64,000 nt of DNA, taken from positions 248,001-312,000 of the forward strand of contig NZ_JAJOZU010000002.1 in assembly GCF_022419205.1 (NCBI RefSeq), in the 5' to 3' direction. Positions 38,622 through 48,291 of this stretch are shown piece by piece. The notes under the pieces were generated by a model. It worked only from the letters and a program-made list of their open reading frames with translations. It had not been told where the DNA came from and ran no database searches. Both the position numbers and the translations under genes were made by a program. Positions within the stretch are counted from its first letter, which is position 1. The number at the start of each line of letters is the position of its first letter. Origin of the DNA: Thermomonas alba (GTDB lineage: Bacteria > Pseudomonadota > Gammaproteobacteria > Xanthomonadales > Xanthomonadaceae).

Positions 38622-39476
38622 TCACTGTCCGACCGGCAGCCACAGCAGCAGCGCCAGGCCCACCAGCAGACGGTACACCGCGAAGCCGGTGAAACGGTGC
38701 TGCTGGATGTAGTGCAGCAGCCACTTCACCGCCACGAACGCGGTGATCGCGGCGGCCACGAACGCCACCGCCAGCGCGCTCCAGTCCTCGCTGGCGGCGC
38801 CGCCGGCCTTGAGCGTGCCCAGCAGCTCGTAGCCGGTGGCGGCGAACATGGTGGGGATGCCGACCAGGAACGCGAACTCGGTGGCGGCGGCGCGGTTGGT
38901 GGTGCCGGCCAGCAGAGCCACGAAAATGGTGGCGGCGCTGCGCGAGGTGCCCGGGAACACCCCGGCCAGGATCTGCGCGGCGCCCACCAGCAGCGCCACG
39001 CTCCAGGTGATGGCGGTGCGCTCGCCCTCGCGCGCGGCACGCCGCGCGGCCAGCTGCTCGGCCAGCACCATCCACACCGCGCCGATCACCAGCGCCCACG
39101 CCACCGGCGTCACCGTCTCCGGCAGCCGCCAGCCCAGCTTCTTCACCAGCAGCCCGCCGACCGCGGTGACCAGGAAGGCGGCGATCAGCTTGAAGGCGTA
39201 GTCGCGCGACTGCGCCGGGGTGGCGGTCTGCCCCAGCGGGTCGTAGGCGGCGGGCGCGTCCTTGCCGAGGAAAGCCAGCAGCATCCCCCACAGCCGCTTC
39301 CAGTAGATCACCACCACCGCGAGGATGGCCCCGGCCTGGATGGCGATGTTGAACAGGTCGCTGCGCGCGCCCAGCCAGTGCTCGGCGATCAGCAGGTGGC
39401 CGGTGCTGGACACCGGCAGGAATTCGGTGATGCCTTCGATGATGCCCAGCAACAGGGCGGTCAGCAGATCGTGCAC
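38622..39476 (-). CDS. uppP: Undecaprenyl-diphosphatase UppP (BacA)
   Basis: A 284-residue polytopic membrane enzyme that recycles the undecaprenyl carrier for peptidoglycan and confers bacitracin tolerance. The two signature blocks are EGITEFLPVSSTGHL and PGTSRSAATIF (usually SRSG). The start is a GTG (VHDLLTALLL, matching the family N-terminus); the ORF is open further upstream to 39545 but the extra residues are not conserved. TATCCT lies about 30 bases upstream on the minus strand and could be the promoter. Confidence 0.92.
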   Translation of the reverse strand: MHDLLTALLLGIIEGITEFLPVSSTGHLLIAEHWLGARSDLFNIAIQAGAILAVVVIYWKRLWGMLLAFLGKDAPAAYDPLGQTATPAQSRDYAFKLIAAFLVTAVGGLLVKKLGWRLPETVTPVAWALVIGAVWMVLAEQLAARRAAREGERTAITWSVALLVGAAQILAGVFPGTSRSAATIFVALLAGTTNRAAATEFAFLVGIPTMFAATGYELLGTLKAGGAASEDWSALAVAFVAAAITAFVAVKWLLHYIQQHRFTGFAVYRLLVGLALLLWLPVGQ

Positions 39477-39527
39477 GGCAGATGAAGGTCGAGAGGCATG
39501 AAGGGCGCAGGATAGCCGAATCTGGCA

Positions 39528-39544
39528 CGCACCATCATTGTGCA
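39528..39544 (+). promoter_or_regulatory. NtrC-like site upstream of glnA
   Basis: CGCACC-ATCAT-TGTGCA matches the NtrC consensus TGCACC-N5-GGTGCA at ten of twelve positions. It lies about 110 bases upstream of the predicted sigma-54 transcription start, a normal enhancer position. Confidence 0.55.
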
Positions 39545-39627
39545 AATCCTCGCCAATCTTGCTCGAAATGTGTGCAACCCCACAGGAAAGACTTCGGCAG
39601 ATCCTGTTGAATCAATGCGTTGCATGA

Positions 39628-39643
39628 CTGGCACGCATCCTGC
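39628..39643 (+). promoter_or_regulatory. Sigma-54 (RpoN) promoter of glnA
   Basis: CTGGCACG followed by CATCCTGC puts the invariant GG (39630-39631) and GC (39642-39643) exactly ten bases apart, as in the -24/-12 consensus TGGCACG-N4-TTGC. Transcription should start near 39655, leaving a leader of about 47 bases with GAGG before the glnA ATG. Confidence 0.85.
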
Positions 39644-39701
39644 TGTTACACCCCGGTCGCATCCTGCGTCGCCCCTTCCACCTTCCCTCCGAGGTTTCCA
39701 A

Positions 39702-41111
39702 ATGTCGCTCGAACAGGTCGAAAAACTGCTCAAGGATCACAAGGTCGAGTTCGTGGATCTGCGTTTTGCCGACATGCGCGGCGTGCAGCACCACGTCACC
39801 TTCCCCGCCACGATCGTCGATACGTCGCTGTTCGAGGACGGCAAGATGTTCGACGGCAGTTCCATCCCCGGGTGGAAGGGCATCAACGAATCCGACATGG
39901 TGCTGCTGCCCGATCCTTCCACCGCGTTCCTGGATCCGTTCACCGCCGACCCGACCCTGGTGCTGACCTGCGACGTGCTGGATCCGGCCACGATGCAGGC
40001 TTACTCGCGCGACCCGCGCGGCGTGGCCAAGCGCGCCGAGGCCTACCTGAAGGCCAGCGGCATCGCCGAGCAGGCGTTCTTCGGGCCGGAGCCGGAGTTC
40101 TTCATCTTCGACTCGGTGCGCTTCGCCAATGAGATGGGCCACACCTTCTTCCACGTGGATTCGGAAGAGGCGCACTGGAACTCCGGGCGTGAGTACGACG
40201 GCGGCAACAGCGGCTACCGGCCGATGGTGAAGGGCGGCTACTTCCCGGTGGCGCCGCTGGATTCGCTGCACGACCTGCGCGCGGAGATGTGCAAGACCCT
40301 GCAGCAGGTGGGCATCGAAGTCGAGGTGCACCACCACGAGGTGGCGAACGCCGGCCAGTGCGAGATCGGCACCAAGTTCAACTCGCTGGTGAAGAAGGCC
40401 GACGACCTGCTGACGATGAAGTACATCATCAAGAACGTGGCCCACCGCAACGGCAAGACCGCCACCTTCATGCCGAAGCCGCTGGTGGGCGACAACGGCA
40501 GCGGCATGCACGTGCATCAGTCACTGGCCAAGGGCGGCGTCAACCTGTTCTCCGGTGACGGCTACGGCGGCCTGTCGCAGCTCGCGCTGTGGTACATCGG
40601 CGGCATCTTCAAGCACGCCCGCGCGATCAACGCCTTCGCCAACTCCACCACCAACAGCTACAAGCGCCTGGTGCCGGGCTTCGAGGCGCCGGTGATGCTG
40701 GCCTACTCGGCGTCCAACCGCTCCGCCTCCTGCCGCATTCCTTACGTGGCCAATCCGAAGGCGCGCCGCATCGAGATCCGCTTCCCCGACCCGATGCAGT
40801 CCGGCTATCTGACCTTCGCCGCGCTGCTGATGGCCGGGCTGGACGGCATCAAGCACCAGATCGACCCGGGCGAAGCAATGGACAAGGATCTGTACGACCT
40901 GCCGCCGGAAGAGGCAAAGGGCATCCCGACCGTGTGCCACTCGCTGGATCAAGCGCTGGAGGCGCTGGATGCGGACCGCGAGTTCCTCAAGGCCGGCGGC
41001 GTGTTCAGCGACGACTTCATCGACGGCTACATCGCGCTGAAGATGAGGGAAGTGACCGCCTTCCGCGCCGCCACCCATCCGCTGGAATACCAGCTGTACT
41101 ACACGATCTGA
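39702..41111 (+). CDS. glnA: Type I glutamine synthetase
   Basis: A 469-residue ammonia-assimilating enzyme (glutamate plus ammonia plus ATP to glutamine). Full-length GSI-beta type: FDGSSIPGW, the [19 protein letters not shown] block, and the adenylylation loop [10 protein letters not shown] with Tyr at residue 398 counting Met, which corresponds to the classical Tyr397. The start at 39702 has a good ribosome binding site and matches the family; the ORF opens earlier (39540), inside the promoter. A clear terminator follows. Confidence 0.98.
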   Translation: MSLEQVEKLLKDHKVEFVDLRFADMRGVQHHVTFPATIVDTSLFEDGKMFDGSSIPGWKGINESDMVLLPDPSTAFLDPFTADPTLVLTCDVLDPATMQAYSRDPRGVAKRAEAYLKASGIAEQAFFGPEPEFFIFDSVRFANEMGHTFFHVDSEEAHWNSGREYDGGNSGYRPMVKGGYFPVAPLDSLHDLRAEMCKTLQQVGIEVEVHHHEVANAGQCEIGTKFNSLVKKADDLLTMKYIIKNVAHRNGKTATFMPKPLVGDNGSGMHVHQSLAKGGVNLFSGDGYGGLSQLALWYIGGIFKHARAINAFANSTTNSYKRLVPGFEAPVMLAYSASNRSASCRIPYVANPKARRIEIRFPDPMQSGYLTFAALLMAGLDGIKHQIDPGEAMDKDLYDLPPEEAKGIPTVCHSLDQALEALDADREFLKAGGVFSDDFIDGYIALKMREVTAFRAATHPLEYQLYYTI

Positions 41112-41120
41112 CCGCACAAA

Positions 41121-41140
41121 GGCCCGGCCTGCGCCGGGCC
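41121..41140 (+). terminator. Hairpin directly after glnA
   Basis: GGCCCGGC-CTGC-GCCGGGCC is a perfect 8-bp stem with a 4-base loop, nine bases after the stop; no T-run, so the main terminator is probably the next hairpin. Confidence 0.5.
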
Positions 41141-41155
41141 GAATCCCCTCCCACC

Positions 41156-41183
41156 AACCCCGGGCCAAGCCCCGGGGTTTTTC
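41156..41183 (+). terminator. Intrinsic terminator of glnA
   Basis: AACCCCGGG (41156-41164) pairs with CCCGGGGTT (41171-41179) over nine bases with a 6-base loop, followed by TTTC and preceded by A-rich sequence. A textbook Rho-independent terminator. Confidence 0.85.
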
Positions 41184-41648
41184 ATGCGCAGCGGCCACGT
41201 GGCGGTGGCCAGCGCACGCACACCCGCATGCCGCTGGGAGCGTGCGGGGAAATCCCGTTGCTCGCTGGCGATGGCGCGTCGCAAGCGTCGCCGCGCCGCG
41301 CATGCGATGCGCCGGCGACGACGCGAGCCCAGGCCCCCCAACACGAAAACGCCACCGCCTGGCCATGCAGGCGATGGCGCGTACCCATAGAGGATCGAGG
41401 AACCGGCAGCCCCGTCCTCCCTGACGGGGCCCGCAGCGGAAGGGAATCCTTCGCCACCCAGGGGTCACGGGCGGATCCGAGCGCTGCCGGTGAGGCAAGC
41501 TTGGCGGCAACCGGCGGCCGCCGCCATGAGAGCTTTTCTCGCCTTCGGGTAGGATTTTTCTGACCCTTTCGTCCGCCCGACCCTATGCCCCATAAACGCA
41601 CGGGGCCCGCTTGCGCGGGCCCCGTGGCAACACCGCTGGCGCGGCGGT
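41184..41648. other. Long gene-poor interval
   Basis: After the glnA terminator there are about 460 bases without a supportable gene. Short frames on both strands are Arg-rich and unlike neighbouring coding sequence, so they are not called. The interval holds the candidate RNA above, a very GC-rich part (41281-41340, CGTCGC-type repeats) and, at 41600-41625, the perfect hairpin ACGGGGCCCGC-TTGC-GCGGGCCCCGT, which lies 24 bases after the stop of the M61 peptidase gene on the minus strand and may end its mRNA. Confidence 0.6.
41341..41580 (-). ncRNA. Candidate structured non-coding RNA
   Basis: This intergenic stretch has no convincing gene but strong secondary structure. ACCGGCAG (41402) pairs with CTGCCGGT (41484-41491), enclosing CCCCGTC/GACGGGG (41410-41429) and GAAGG/CCTTC (41439-41452). 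On the minus strand these are followed by a 12-bp hairpin with one mismatch (CGCCATCGCCTG-n6-CAGGCGGTGGCG, 41379-41350) and then GTTTTCG, which looks like an intrinsic terminator. A transcript of about 200-250 bases ending near 41341 would fit. No promoter is obvious and no known RNA family is recognised. Confidence 0.3.
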
Positions 41649-43547
41649 TTACTTGCGCGCGGTCAGGATCGGGGTCAGCAGGTCCGGCTTGCCGGGGATG
41701 CGCTCCAGGTGCGGATAGCGCAGGCCGCCGTGGTAATCCAGCTTGACCGTGCGGTAGCGGTCGAACTCCCTGAGCAGCAGCTCGATCGAGGCCTTCGGAT
41801 CCTTCGCCGCGGCCCGCACCGCCTCCTCCAGCGCCTCGCTGCTGTAGGCCTGGCCGTTGACCGCCACCACGCTGGCGCCGCTGCCGATGCCGGCGTTGAA
41901 CGCCGGACTGTCCCAGCGCACGTCGTTGATGCTGCCGTCCTTGGCGATGCTCAGGCCCAGCGAATAGGTGAAGTCGGCGCCGCCCCAGCGCGCGTTGGCC
42001 TTGGCATAGGCGCTGGGGGTGTCCTTGAACACCAGCCTCCAGCCCGCCGCCTCGATCCCGCCGGTCAGGCCCTTCTTGCCGTCCAGGCGCTCGCGCAGAA
42101 AGGTCGCCCAGTCGTACGGCAGCACCCCGTTGAGGGTGGCCACCACGGTGTCGAAGGTGTAGGTGTTCTGCGTCTCCCACTCCCCATCGTTGACCCCGAA
42201 GAATGCCTTGGCGAAATCATCCAGCGACTTCTTGCCGCCGGTTTTGGCACGGATCAGCGCATCCGCCTCCAGCCAGATCAGCTGCCCGCCGGAGTAGTAG
42301 TCCTCGCTCATCTGGTAGTTGCGGTAGGCGCGCGGGGCGCGGTTGGCGATGATCGGGTCGTTGGTGGTGTCCTGGATGTTGCGCCAGGACAGGCCCGGGC
42401 GGTTCTCGGCGTAGGTCGCGGCGACCAGCGCCAGCGCGTCGATCGAGGCCGGCAGCGGGCGCATGCCGCTGCGCGCGGCCAGCACGTTGCCCCAGTACTG
42501 GGTCTGGCCCTCGTACACCCATAGCAGGCTGTCCTGCATCGGCACATTGAAGTTGGGCGTCCACAGGTCGGCCGGGCGGCGGTACTTGCCGTTCCAGCTG
42601 TGGGTGTACTCGTGCGCCAAAAGGTCGGTGAACCCGATCTTCTCGTTCCAGCCGGTGAAGTAGTCGGTGCCGACGCCATTCTCGCTGGAGCGCTGGTGCT
42701 CCAGGCCGTTGCCGCCCATCTGCTCGGACAGCGAGAACAGGAACTGGTAGTGGTCGTAGTGCTGGGCGCCGAACAGCTTGATCGCCTGCTCCACCATCGC
42801 CTTGTGCAGCGCGACCTGCTCCGGCTTGGCCTCCAGGTATTTCGGCGCGTCCGCGATCACGCCCAGCTTCACCGGGACCTTGCTGCCGGCCGGGGTGAGG
42901 TCGATGTTCTTCGCATAGCGGCCGGCGTACACCGGCGAATCCACCAGGATGTCCAGCGGCACGTCCTGGTAGTCCACGGTGTCGCCGCTGCGGCCGTCTT
43001 CCTTGAGCGCGGTGAACGCGGTCCAGCCGGCCGGGTAGGTCACGCGCAGGTCGAACGGGATGCGATGCGCGTAGTAGCCGGCCGGGTACAGCACGGTGGA
43101 GAGCGTCTGCAGGTTGAGCATGTCCGGGGTCATCACGATCCGGCCCTGGCTGGGGCTGGTCGGGGTGAGGTAGTCGAACTCGGCGGTGATCTCGCCGACC
43201 CCGGCCGGCACGTCCAGGTGGAAGGCGTTGACGTCGAGGGGGTCGCGCTTCCAGTCCAGCGTCTTGCCGTTGGCCTTGAAGGTGATGCCGGCGATCTTGT
43301 CGATCGGATTGCGCGGGCTGTGGCCGCCCGGCACCCACTTCGGATACAGCAGGGTCAGCGGGCCGGCCTGCACCGGGAGGGTCTCCTTCACCCGGAAGAT
43401 GCGCTGGCTGAGGTTGGTGGCATCCACTTCGAGCTTGATCGTGCCCGGATAGGGCACGTCCTGCGGCGGCGGGATGTCCGGCGCCTGGGCGTGGGCGCTT
43501 GCGGCGAGCAGCAGGGACAGGGCGAGGGGCAGCAGGCGGCGCTTCAT
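41649..43547 (-). CDS. M61 glycyl aminopeptidase
   Basis: A 632-residue secreted zinc peptidase of family M61. Signal peptide to about residue 21 (ASAHAQ), beta-rich N-terminal domain, catalytic HEYTH (312-316) followed by the Glu ligand in VYEGQTQYWG, and a C-terminal PDZ domain (about 540-610, with SVVAVNGQAYSS). M61 peptidases prefer N-terminal Gly or Ala. The ATG at 43547 begins the signal peptide and has GGAG seven bases upstream; the ORF extends further but without signal. The gene stands alone. Confidence 0.93.
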   Translation of the reverse strand: MKRRLLPLALSLLLAASAHAQAPDIPPPQDVPYPGTIKLEVDATNLSQRIFRVKETLPVQAGPLTLLYPKWVPGGHSPRNPIDKIAGITFKANGKTLDWKRDPLDVNAFHLDVPAGVGEITAEFDYLTPTSPSQGRIVMTPDMLNLQTLSTVLYPAGYYAHRIPFDLRVTYPAGWTAFTALKEDGRSGDTVDYQDVPLDILVDSPVYAGRYAKNIDLTPAGSKVPVKLGVIADAPKYLEAKPEQVALHKAMVEQAIKLFGAQHYDHYQFLFSLSEQMGGNGLEHQRSSENGVGTDYFTGWNEKIGFTDLLAHEYTHSWNGKYRRPADLWTPNFNVPMQDSLLWVYEGQTQYWGNVLAARSGMRPLPASIDALALVAATYAENRPGLSWRNIQDTTNDPIIANRAPRAYRNYQMSEDYYSGGQLIWLEADALIRAKTGGKKSLDDFAKAFFGVNDGEWETQNTYTFDTVVATLNGVLPYDWATFLRERLDGKKGLTGGIEAAGWRLVFKDTPSAYAKANARWGGADFTYSLGLSIAKDGSINDVRWDSPAFNAGIGSGASVVAVNGQAYSSEALEEAVRAAAKDPKASIELLLREFDRYRTVKLDYHGGLRYPHLERIPGKPDLLTPILTARK

Positions 43548-43663
43548 GGCAGGCTCCGGGCAGCGGGGGTAGCCCTGCATCCTACCGATGGCGCACCTGC
43601 CTCCCCTCTGCCGAAAGACATGCCCGCTCGGGTTGGTTGCGCGCCGCTCGCGGCCGGCGGGCT

Positions 43664-44923
43664 TCAGCCGCCTTCGGGCGCAACCGCGCAGGCCGCTGCC
43701 GGTTCGCGCGCATACCGCCAGCCCACCAGCACGGCCAGCGCCAGCAGGGATGCGGCCACCAGGAAGGCCGCGCCGGGCAGGCGGAATGGCGCATGCGGGC
43801 CAATGAAGTAGCCAAAGGTGCCGGCAAAGGTGGCCGGCGCCACGATCCCGGCCAGCGACACCAGGCTGCTCAGCGCTCCCTGGATGCGGCCCTGCATGCC
43901 GGCCGGCACGCGCTGGGTGATCTGCGCCATGGTCGCCGGCCCCGCCACCGCCCACAGCGCGCTGATCGGCAACCCCAGCAGGAACAGCCAGCCCTGCGTG
44001 GCCACGGCATACAGCGCAAAACCCAAGGCGCCGCAGGAAAGGCCCAGCAGCATCGCGCGCCGCTCGCCCAGGGCCTTCACCAGCCGTCCCACCAACGCCA
44101 TGTTGACGATCACGCTGAGCACCCCGACCACCGCCAGCACGTAGCCGGCCTGCCGCTCCTTCCAGCCGAAGGCGGCATCCGCGTACAGCACGAAGGTGCT
44201 GGGATACACGTAGTGGGCGAAGTTGGCGAGAAAGGCAACGGCCGCCAAACCCCAGATTCGGGGGTGTTCGCGCAGCAGTCGCACCCCGCCCAAGGGGCGC
44301 GCGTGCCGCCAGTCGAAGCGCAGACTGCGGCGCTCGCGCGGCAGCGATTCCGGGAGCACGAACAGCCCGTACAGGAAGTTGAGCAGCGCCAGCCCGGCCG
44401 CGCACCAGAACGGCAGGCGCTGATCCAGGGTGCCGAGCACACCGCCGAGCAAGGGCCCGATGATGAAACCCAGCCCGAACGCCGCGCCGATCATGCCGAA
44501 GCCCTTGGCGCGCCGCTCTGGCGGCAGCACGTCGGCGATGTAGGCATTGGCGGTGGTGAAGCTGGCCGAGGTCATCGCGGAGATGATGCGGCCCACGAAC
44601 AGCCAGCCCAGGGTCGGCGCCAGCGCCATGAACACGAAGTCCGCGCCCAGCCCCAGGCAGGACAGCAGGATCACCGGGCGCCGCCCGAAGCGGTCGGACA
44701 GCGCGCCCTGCACCGGCGCGCTGAAGAACTGCACCAGCGCGAAGGCGAATGAGAACAGCCCGATCCAATACGCTGCGGTGGACAGCGCGCCGCCGACCAT
44801 CTGCTGCACCAGGTGCGGCAGCACCGGAATGATCAGCCCGAACGCCAGCACGTCGATCAGCACGGTGACGAAGATGAAGGCGAGCGCGGCCTTGCGGGCG
44901 GGATGCGGGGAAATCGGGCTCAT
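43664..44923 (-). CDS. MFS drug exporter, TetA-like
   Basis: A 419-residue transporter with 12 predicted helices. Motif A ([16 protein letters not shown]) follows helix 2, and [17 protein letters not shown] and GPLLGGVLG are typical of the Tet/TCR-type drug:H+ antiporters. Substrate unknown; a tetracycline-like or other drug exporter is the family expectation. The start is set at ATG 44923 ([15 protein letters not shown]), the shortest that keeps a full first helix; the ORF runs on upstream without conserved sequence. It follows the DUF2239 gene by about 20 bases. Confidence 0.88.
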   Translation of the reverse strand: MSPISPHPARKAALAFIFVTVLIDVLAFGLIIPVLPHLVQQMVGGALSTAAYWIGLFSFAFALVQFFSAPVQGALSDRFGRRPVILLSCLGLGADFVFMALAPTLGWLFVGRIISAMTSASFTTANAYIADVLPPERRAKGFGMIGAAFGLGFIIGPLLGGVLGTLDQRLPFWCAAGLALLNFLYGLFVLPESLPRERRSLRFDWRHARPLGGVRLLREHPRIWGLAAVAFLANFAHYVYPSTFVLYADAAFGWKERQAGYVLAVVGVLSVIVNMALVGRLVKALGERRAMLLGLSCGALGFALYAVATQGWLFLLGLPISALWAVAGPATMAQITQRVPAGMQGRIQGALSSLVSLAGIVAPATFAGTFGYFIGPHAPFRLPGAAFLVAASLLALAVLVGWRYAREPAAACAVAPEGG

Positions 44924-44943
44924 GGCATGGGGGAAGTCGCAGT

Positions 44944-45531
44944 TCAGATGCCGAAGGCATCGCTGGCCAGCCATTCGGCGTGCTCGCGCACATCCTCCGG
45001 CCAGCCCGCAATCGCCGCTTGAAACGGGTGGTACTCCGCCGCGAACAGCGCACGCGCGGCGGCTTCGACATCGGTCAGCCCGTCCGCCATGGCCTGCATG
45101 AAGCGGTAAGCCGCCTCCTGCGCGGCACGCCGGCGATCTTGCGCAGCGCTGACCGCGCGCGCGGCGTCCACCAGCCGCCGCAACGCCAGCGACGCGCCGC
45201 CCGGCTGCGCGGCCAGCCACTCCCATTGCGCGGGCAGCAGGGTCACCTCGCGCGCCACCACGCCCAGCTTCGGCCGCCCGGGCCGGCGCAGGCGCGGGGA
45301 CGCCGCATCGCCCTCTCGCCGCGGTTGTGCCAGCCATGCCAACAGGTCGGCCGGCGACAGGTGCAGCGGCAGCTCCAGCAGGCGAGCCTCGGCATCGTCG
45401 AATACCCGCAGCGGCCGCTCGGGGTAGGCATCGTAAGCCTGCTTGGCCTTCAGCGCGACGTGGCGCAGCTCGCCAGTGGCGATGCGATCACTGCCGGAAA
45501 ACGCGGTGCAGCGCAGGCTGGGGGAAATCAA
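44944..45531 (-). CDS. DUF2239-family protein
   Basis: A 195-residue protein of unknown function. The segment GRPKLGVVAREVTLLP and the WLAAQPGGAS block are characteristic of DUF2239. The start is a TTG (LISPSLRCTAF), chosen because GAGGAG lies six bases upstream, inside the end of folE; no ATG in the ORF has comparable support. It is the downstream partner of folE. Confidence 0.82.
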   Translation of the reverse strand: MISPSLRCTAFSGSDRIATGELRHVALKAKQAYDAYPERPLRVFDDAEARLLELPLHLSPADLLAWLAQPRREGDAASPRLRRPGRPKLGVVAREVTLLPAQWEWLAAQPGGASLALRRLVDAARAVSAAQDRRRAAQEAAYRFMQAMADGLTDVEAAARALFAAEYHPFQAAIAGWPEDVREHAEWLASDAFGI

Positions 45532-45547
45532 GGCCGGCTCCTCGCCA

Positions 45548-46144
45548 TCAGCGGCCTGGATCGACCTCGATGAAGCGCAGGAACTCGGCGCGGGTGCGCG
45601 CATCCTCGCGGAAACTGCCCAGCATCTTGCTGGTGACCATGCTCACCCCGCGCTTGTGGATGCCGCGGGTGGTCATGCACTCATGGGTTCCCACCACCAC
45701 CACGCCCACCCCGCGCGGCTGCAACACCCGCTGGATGCACCCTGCGATCTGCGCGGTCATCTTCTCCTGCACCTGGAAGCGGCGGGCATAGGCCTCGACC
45801 ACCCGCGCCAGCTTGCTGATGCCCACCACCTTGCCATCCGGCAGGTAGCCCACGTGCACCTTGCCGATGATCGGCGCCATGTGGTGCTCGCAGTGGCTTT
45901 CATAGGCGATGTCGCGCAGCACGATCATCTCGTCGTAGCCGCCCACCTCTTCAAAGGTTCGCGCCAAGTATTCATCCGGATCCAGCGCATAGCCGCTGAA
46001 CCAGTCCTCATAGGCGCTGACCACCCGCTTGGGCGTTTCCAGCAGCCCTTCGCGGGTTGGATCCTCGCCAGCCCAGCGCAGCAGCGTGCGCACGGCCTCC
46101 TCGGCTTGCTGGCGGGTGACGTGATTACGGATGTCGTCGGCCAT
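45548..46144 (-). CDS. folE: GTP cyclohydrolase I
   Basis: A 198-residue enzyme opening the GTP ring for folate (and possibly queuosine) synthesis. Zn ligands are seen in [10 protein letters not shown] and in [12 protein letters not shown]; the [11 protein letters not shown] block and C-terminal part are full length. The ATG at 46144 has GGAG upstream. The DUF2239 gene follows closely and uses a ribosome binding site within folE. Confidence 0.97.
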   Translation of the reverse strand: MADDIRNHVTRQQAEEAVRTLLRWAGEDPTREGLLETPKRVVSAYEDWFSGYALDPDEYLARTFEEVGGYDEMIVLRDIAYESHCEHHMAPIIGKVHVGYLPDGKVVGISKLARVVEAYARRFQVQEKMTAQIAGCIQRVLQPRGVGVVVVGTHECMTTRGIHKRGVSMVTSKMLGSFREDARTRAEFLRFIEVDPGR

Positions 46145-46200
46145 GGGGGCTCCGGGCATGCAGGGGGCTGCATGGTAGCGCGATCGGCCGCCGCCACGGG

Positions 46201-46416
46201 TCATCCTGAAGCCACGGCCCGCCCACCGAGCAGTCGCGCCGGCAGCCACAGCAGCGCGCGCAGGAAGGCAAATACCGCAGATAGCGTGATGCCCACCAGC
46301 CGCAGTGGCAGCGACAGCAGCCAGACCAGCGGCCACAGCACCAGCGCCAGCAGCGCCAGCGGCCAGCACAGCACGAACAGCAGGCACCACAGCAGCAGGG
46401 CGGTGAGGGTCCTCAT
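46201..46416 (-). CDS. Small hydrophobic membrane protein (71 aa)
   Basis: A 71-residue protein that is hydrophobic over nearly its whole length, with two or three candidate membrane segments ([33 protein letters not shown]-like). A strong ribosome binding site (GGAGGT) precedes the ATG, which supports expression. Family not recognised. It lies between aidB and folE on the same strand. Confidence 0.7.
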   Translation of the reverse strand: MRTLTALLLWCLLFVLCWPLALLALVLWPLVWLLSLPLRLVGITLSAVFAFLRALLWLPARLLGGRAVASG

Positions 46417-46522
46417 GGCCTTGACCTCCTTTGGCGGCGCGAGCGTGGCGCACGCGGTCGCGCCCGGCAACAGGTTTGCGACGAATCCTCACGCATGCCG
46501 ACGAAACCCGCGCGACCGGCCC

Positions 46523-48160
46523 TCAATCCGGGCCCGTCACCCGCGCCAGCGCCGCATCGGCATCGACCACACCCGGCAGGCTGCCATAGGTGCTCGCACG
46601 CCCCGGGCCTAGCCGCGCCGCGCACCAGTCGCGCGCCAGTGGATGCTGCGCGTCCAGCAGGATCGCGCCCTGCAGCAGCAGCGCCAGGCGCTCGACGAAG
46701 GCGCGCGCGCCGGCTTCGTCGCAGCCCGCCTCCAGCATGGCAAGGCCTGACTGCAGCGCGGCATCGAAGTGCGCGTCGCGACCGGCCGCCGCCTGCCACT
46801 GCGCGCGCAGCGCCGCGCCGGTCTCCGGTTCGCGCGCCAGCGCGCGCAGCACGTCCAGGCACTGGATGTTGCCGCAGCCTTCCCAGATCGAGTTCAGCGG
46901 CGCCTGCCGGACCAGCCGCGGCAGTAGCGTCTCCTCGATATAGCCGAGGCCACCCAGGCATTCCTGCGCCTCGTTGACGAATGCCGGCGCGCGCTTGCAG
47001 ATCCAGTACTTGCCGCTCGCGGTGGCGATCCGCGCCAGCGCCGCCTCCCGCGCATCCGTCGAGGCGCGATCGACCGCGCCGGCGACCCGTAGCGCCAGAG
47101 CGGTCGCAGCCTCCGACTCCAGCACCAGGTCGGCCAGCACGCGGCGCATCAGCGGCTGGTCGAGCAGGCGCTTGCCGAACGCGCGACGGTGGCGGGCGTG
47201 GTGCAGCGCCTGCCGCAGCGCCATCCGCATCAGCCCGGCCGAGCCCAGCATGCAGTCCAGCCTGGTCAGCATCACCATCTCGAGGATGGTCGGCACGCCG
47301 CGGCCCTCGCTGCCCACGCGGTACGCCCAGGCACCCTCGAACTCGACTTCGGAGGACGCATTCGACCAGTCGCCCAGCTTGTCCTTCAGGCGCAGCAGCC
47401 GCAGCGCGTTCTTGGTCCCGTCCGGGCGCCAGCGCGGCAGCAGGAAGCAGGTCAACCCGCCGGGCGCCTGCGCCAACACCAGAAAGCCATCCGACATCGG
47501 CGCCGAGAAAAACCACTTGTGCCCGACCAGCGCATATTCGCCCTCCGCCTGCAGCGGCGTGGCGCGCGTGGTGTTGGCGCGCACATCGCTGCCGCCCTGC
47601 TTTTCGGTCATGCCCATGCCGAGCGTCACGCCGCGCTTTTGCGCCATCGGCAGATCGCGGCCGTCGTATTCGAAGGCACAGGCCTTGGCAGCCCATTCGC
47701 GCAGGGCCGGCGCCTGGCGTAGCACCGGCACCGCGGCGTGGGTCATGGTCAGCGGGCAGCTGCTGCCGGGTTCGGCCTGATAGTGCAAATAGCTCAGCGC
47801 CGCGCGCGCGACGTGCGCGCCCGGCTGCGGCCGCGCCCACGACAGGCCCGCAACGCCGTGCGCGATCGCCGTGCCCATCACCTCGTGGTAGGCGGCGCTG
47901 AAGGCGACCCGGTCGACGCGGCGGCCGTAGGCATCGAATGCCTGCAGACGGGGACGATCGCGGTGCGCGGCGTCCGCCAGCTGCAGCAGCGCGTCGCCGG
48001 CCAGCGCGCCGTAGCCCGAAAGCGCTGCGGAGAATGCCGAGCCGCCCTCGCGCGCCACCGCCTCGCGCAGCGCGGCATCGTCCTTCCACAGGTCGAACGG
48101 CCCGGGCGGCGGCGGCTGGTTGAACACCTCGTGGGTCTGGAAATGTGGCTGCTCCATCAC
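46523..48160 (-). CDS. aidB: AidB-like acyl-CoA dehydrogenase
   Basis: A 545-residue flavoprotein of the acyl-CoA dehydrogenase fold. The signature MTEKQGGSDVRANTT, the FAD-binding QECLGGLGYIEETLLPR and PLNSIWEG blocks identify the AidB branch, which in E. coli protects DNA against alkylation in the adaptive response. Length matches (541 in E. coli). No ada-like regulator is present in the window. It is divergent from the following gene. Confidence 0.92.
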   Translation of the reverse strand: MMEQPHFQTHEVFNQPPPPGPFDLWKDDAALREAVAREGGSAFSAALSGYGALAGDALLQLADAAHRDRPRLQAFDAYGRRVDRVAFSAAYHEVMGTAIAHGVAGLSWARPQPGAHVARAALSYLHYQAEPGSSCPLTMTHAAVPVLRQAPALREWAAKACAFEYDGRDLPMAQKRGVTLGMGMTEKQGGSDVRANTTRATPLQAEGEYALVGHKWFFSAPMSDGFLVLAQAPGGLTCFLLPRWRPDGTKNALRLLRLKDKLGDWSNASSEVEFEGAWAYRVGSEGRGVPTILEMVMLTRLDCMLGSAGLMRMALRQALHHARHRRAFGKRLLDQPLMRRVLADLVLESEAATALALRVAGAVDRASTDAREAALARIATASGKYWICKRAPAFVNEAQECLGGLGYIEETLLPRLVRQAPLNSIWEGCGNIQCLDVLRALAREPETGAALRAQWQAAAGRDAHFDAALQSGLAMLEAGCDEAGARAFVERLALLLQGAILLDAQHPLARDWCAARLGPGRASTYGSLPGVVDADAALARVTGPD

Positions 48161-48291
48161 ATTCCTCCACTTTGCCCGTCAAGCCCGCCGGCATTGTGCC
48201 GTAGATGTCAGCAAGCGAGAGCGGCTGCTGCCAACATGCGCAGCACGATCTGCGCTAACGTCGAACACACGCGCATCGATGGGAGGTCGCC

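Noticed and set aside
41184-41390. 68-codon Arg-rich plus-strand frame after glnA
   Set aside because: Composition (very many Arg codons from CGC/GCG repeats) differs from neighbouring genes, there is no ribosome binding site, and it overlaps the hairpins; better explained as non-coding.
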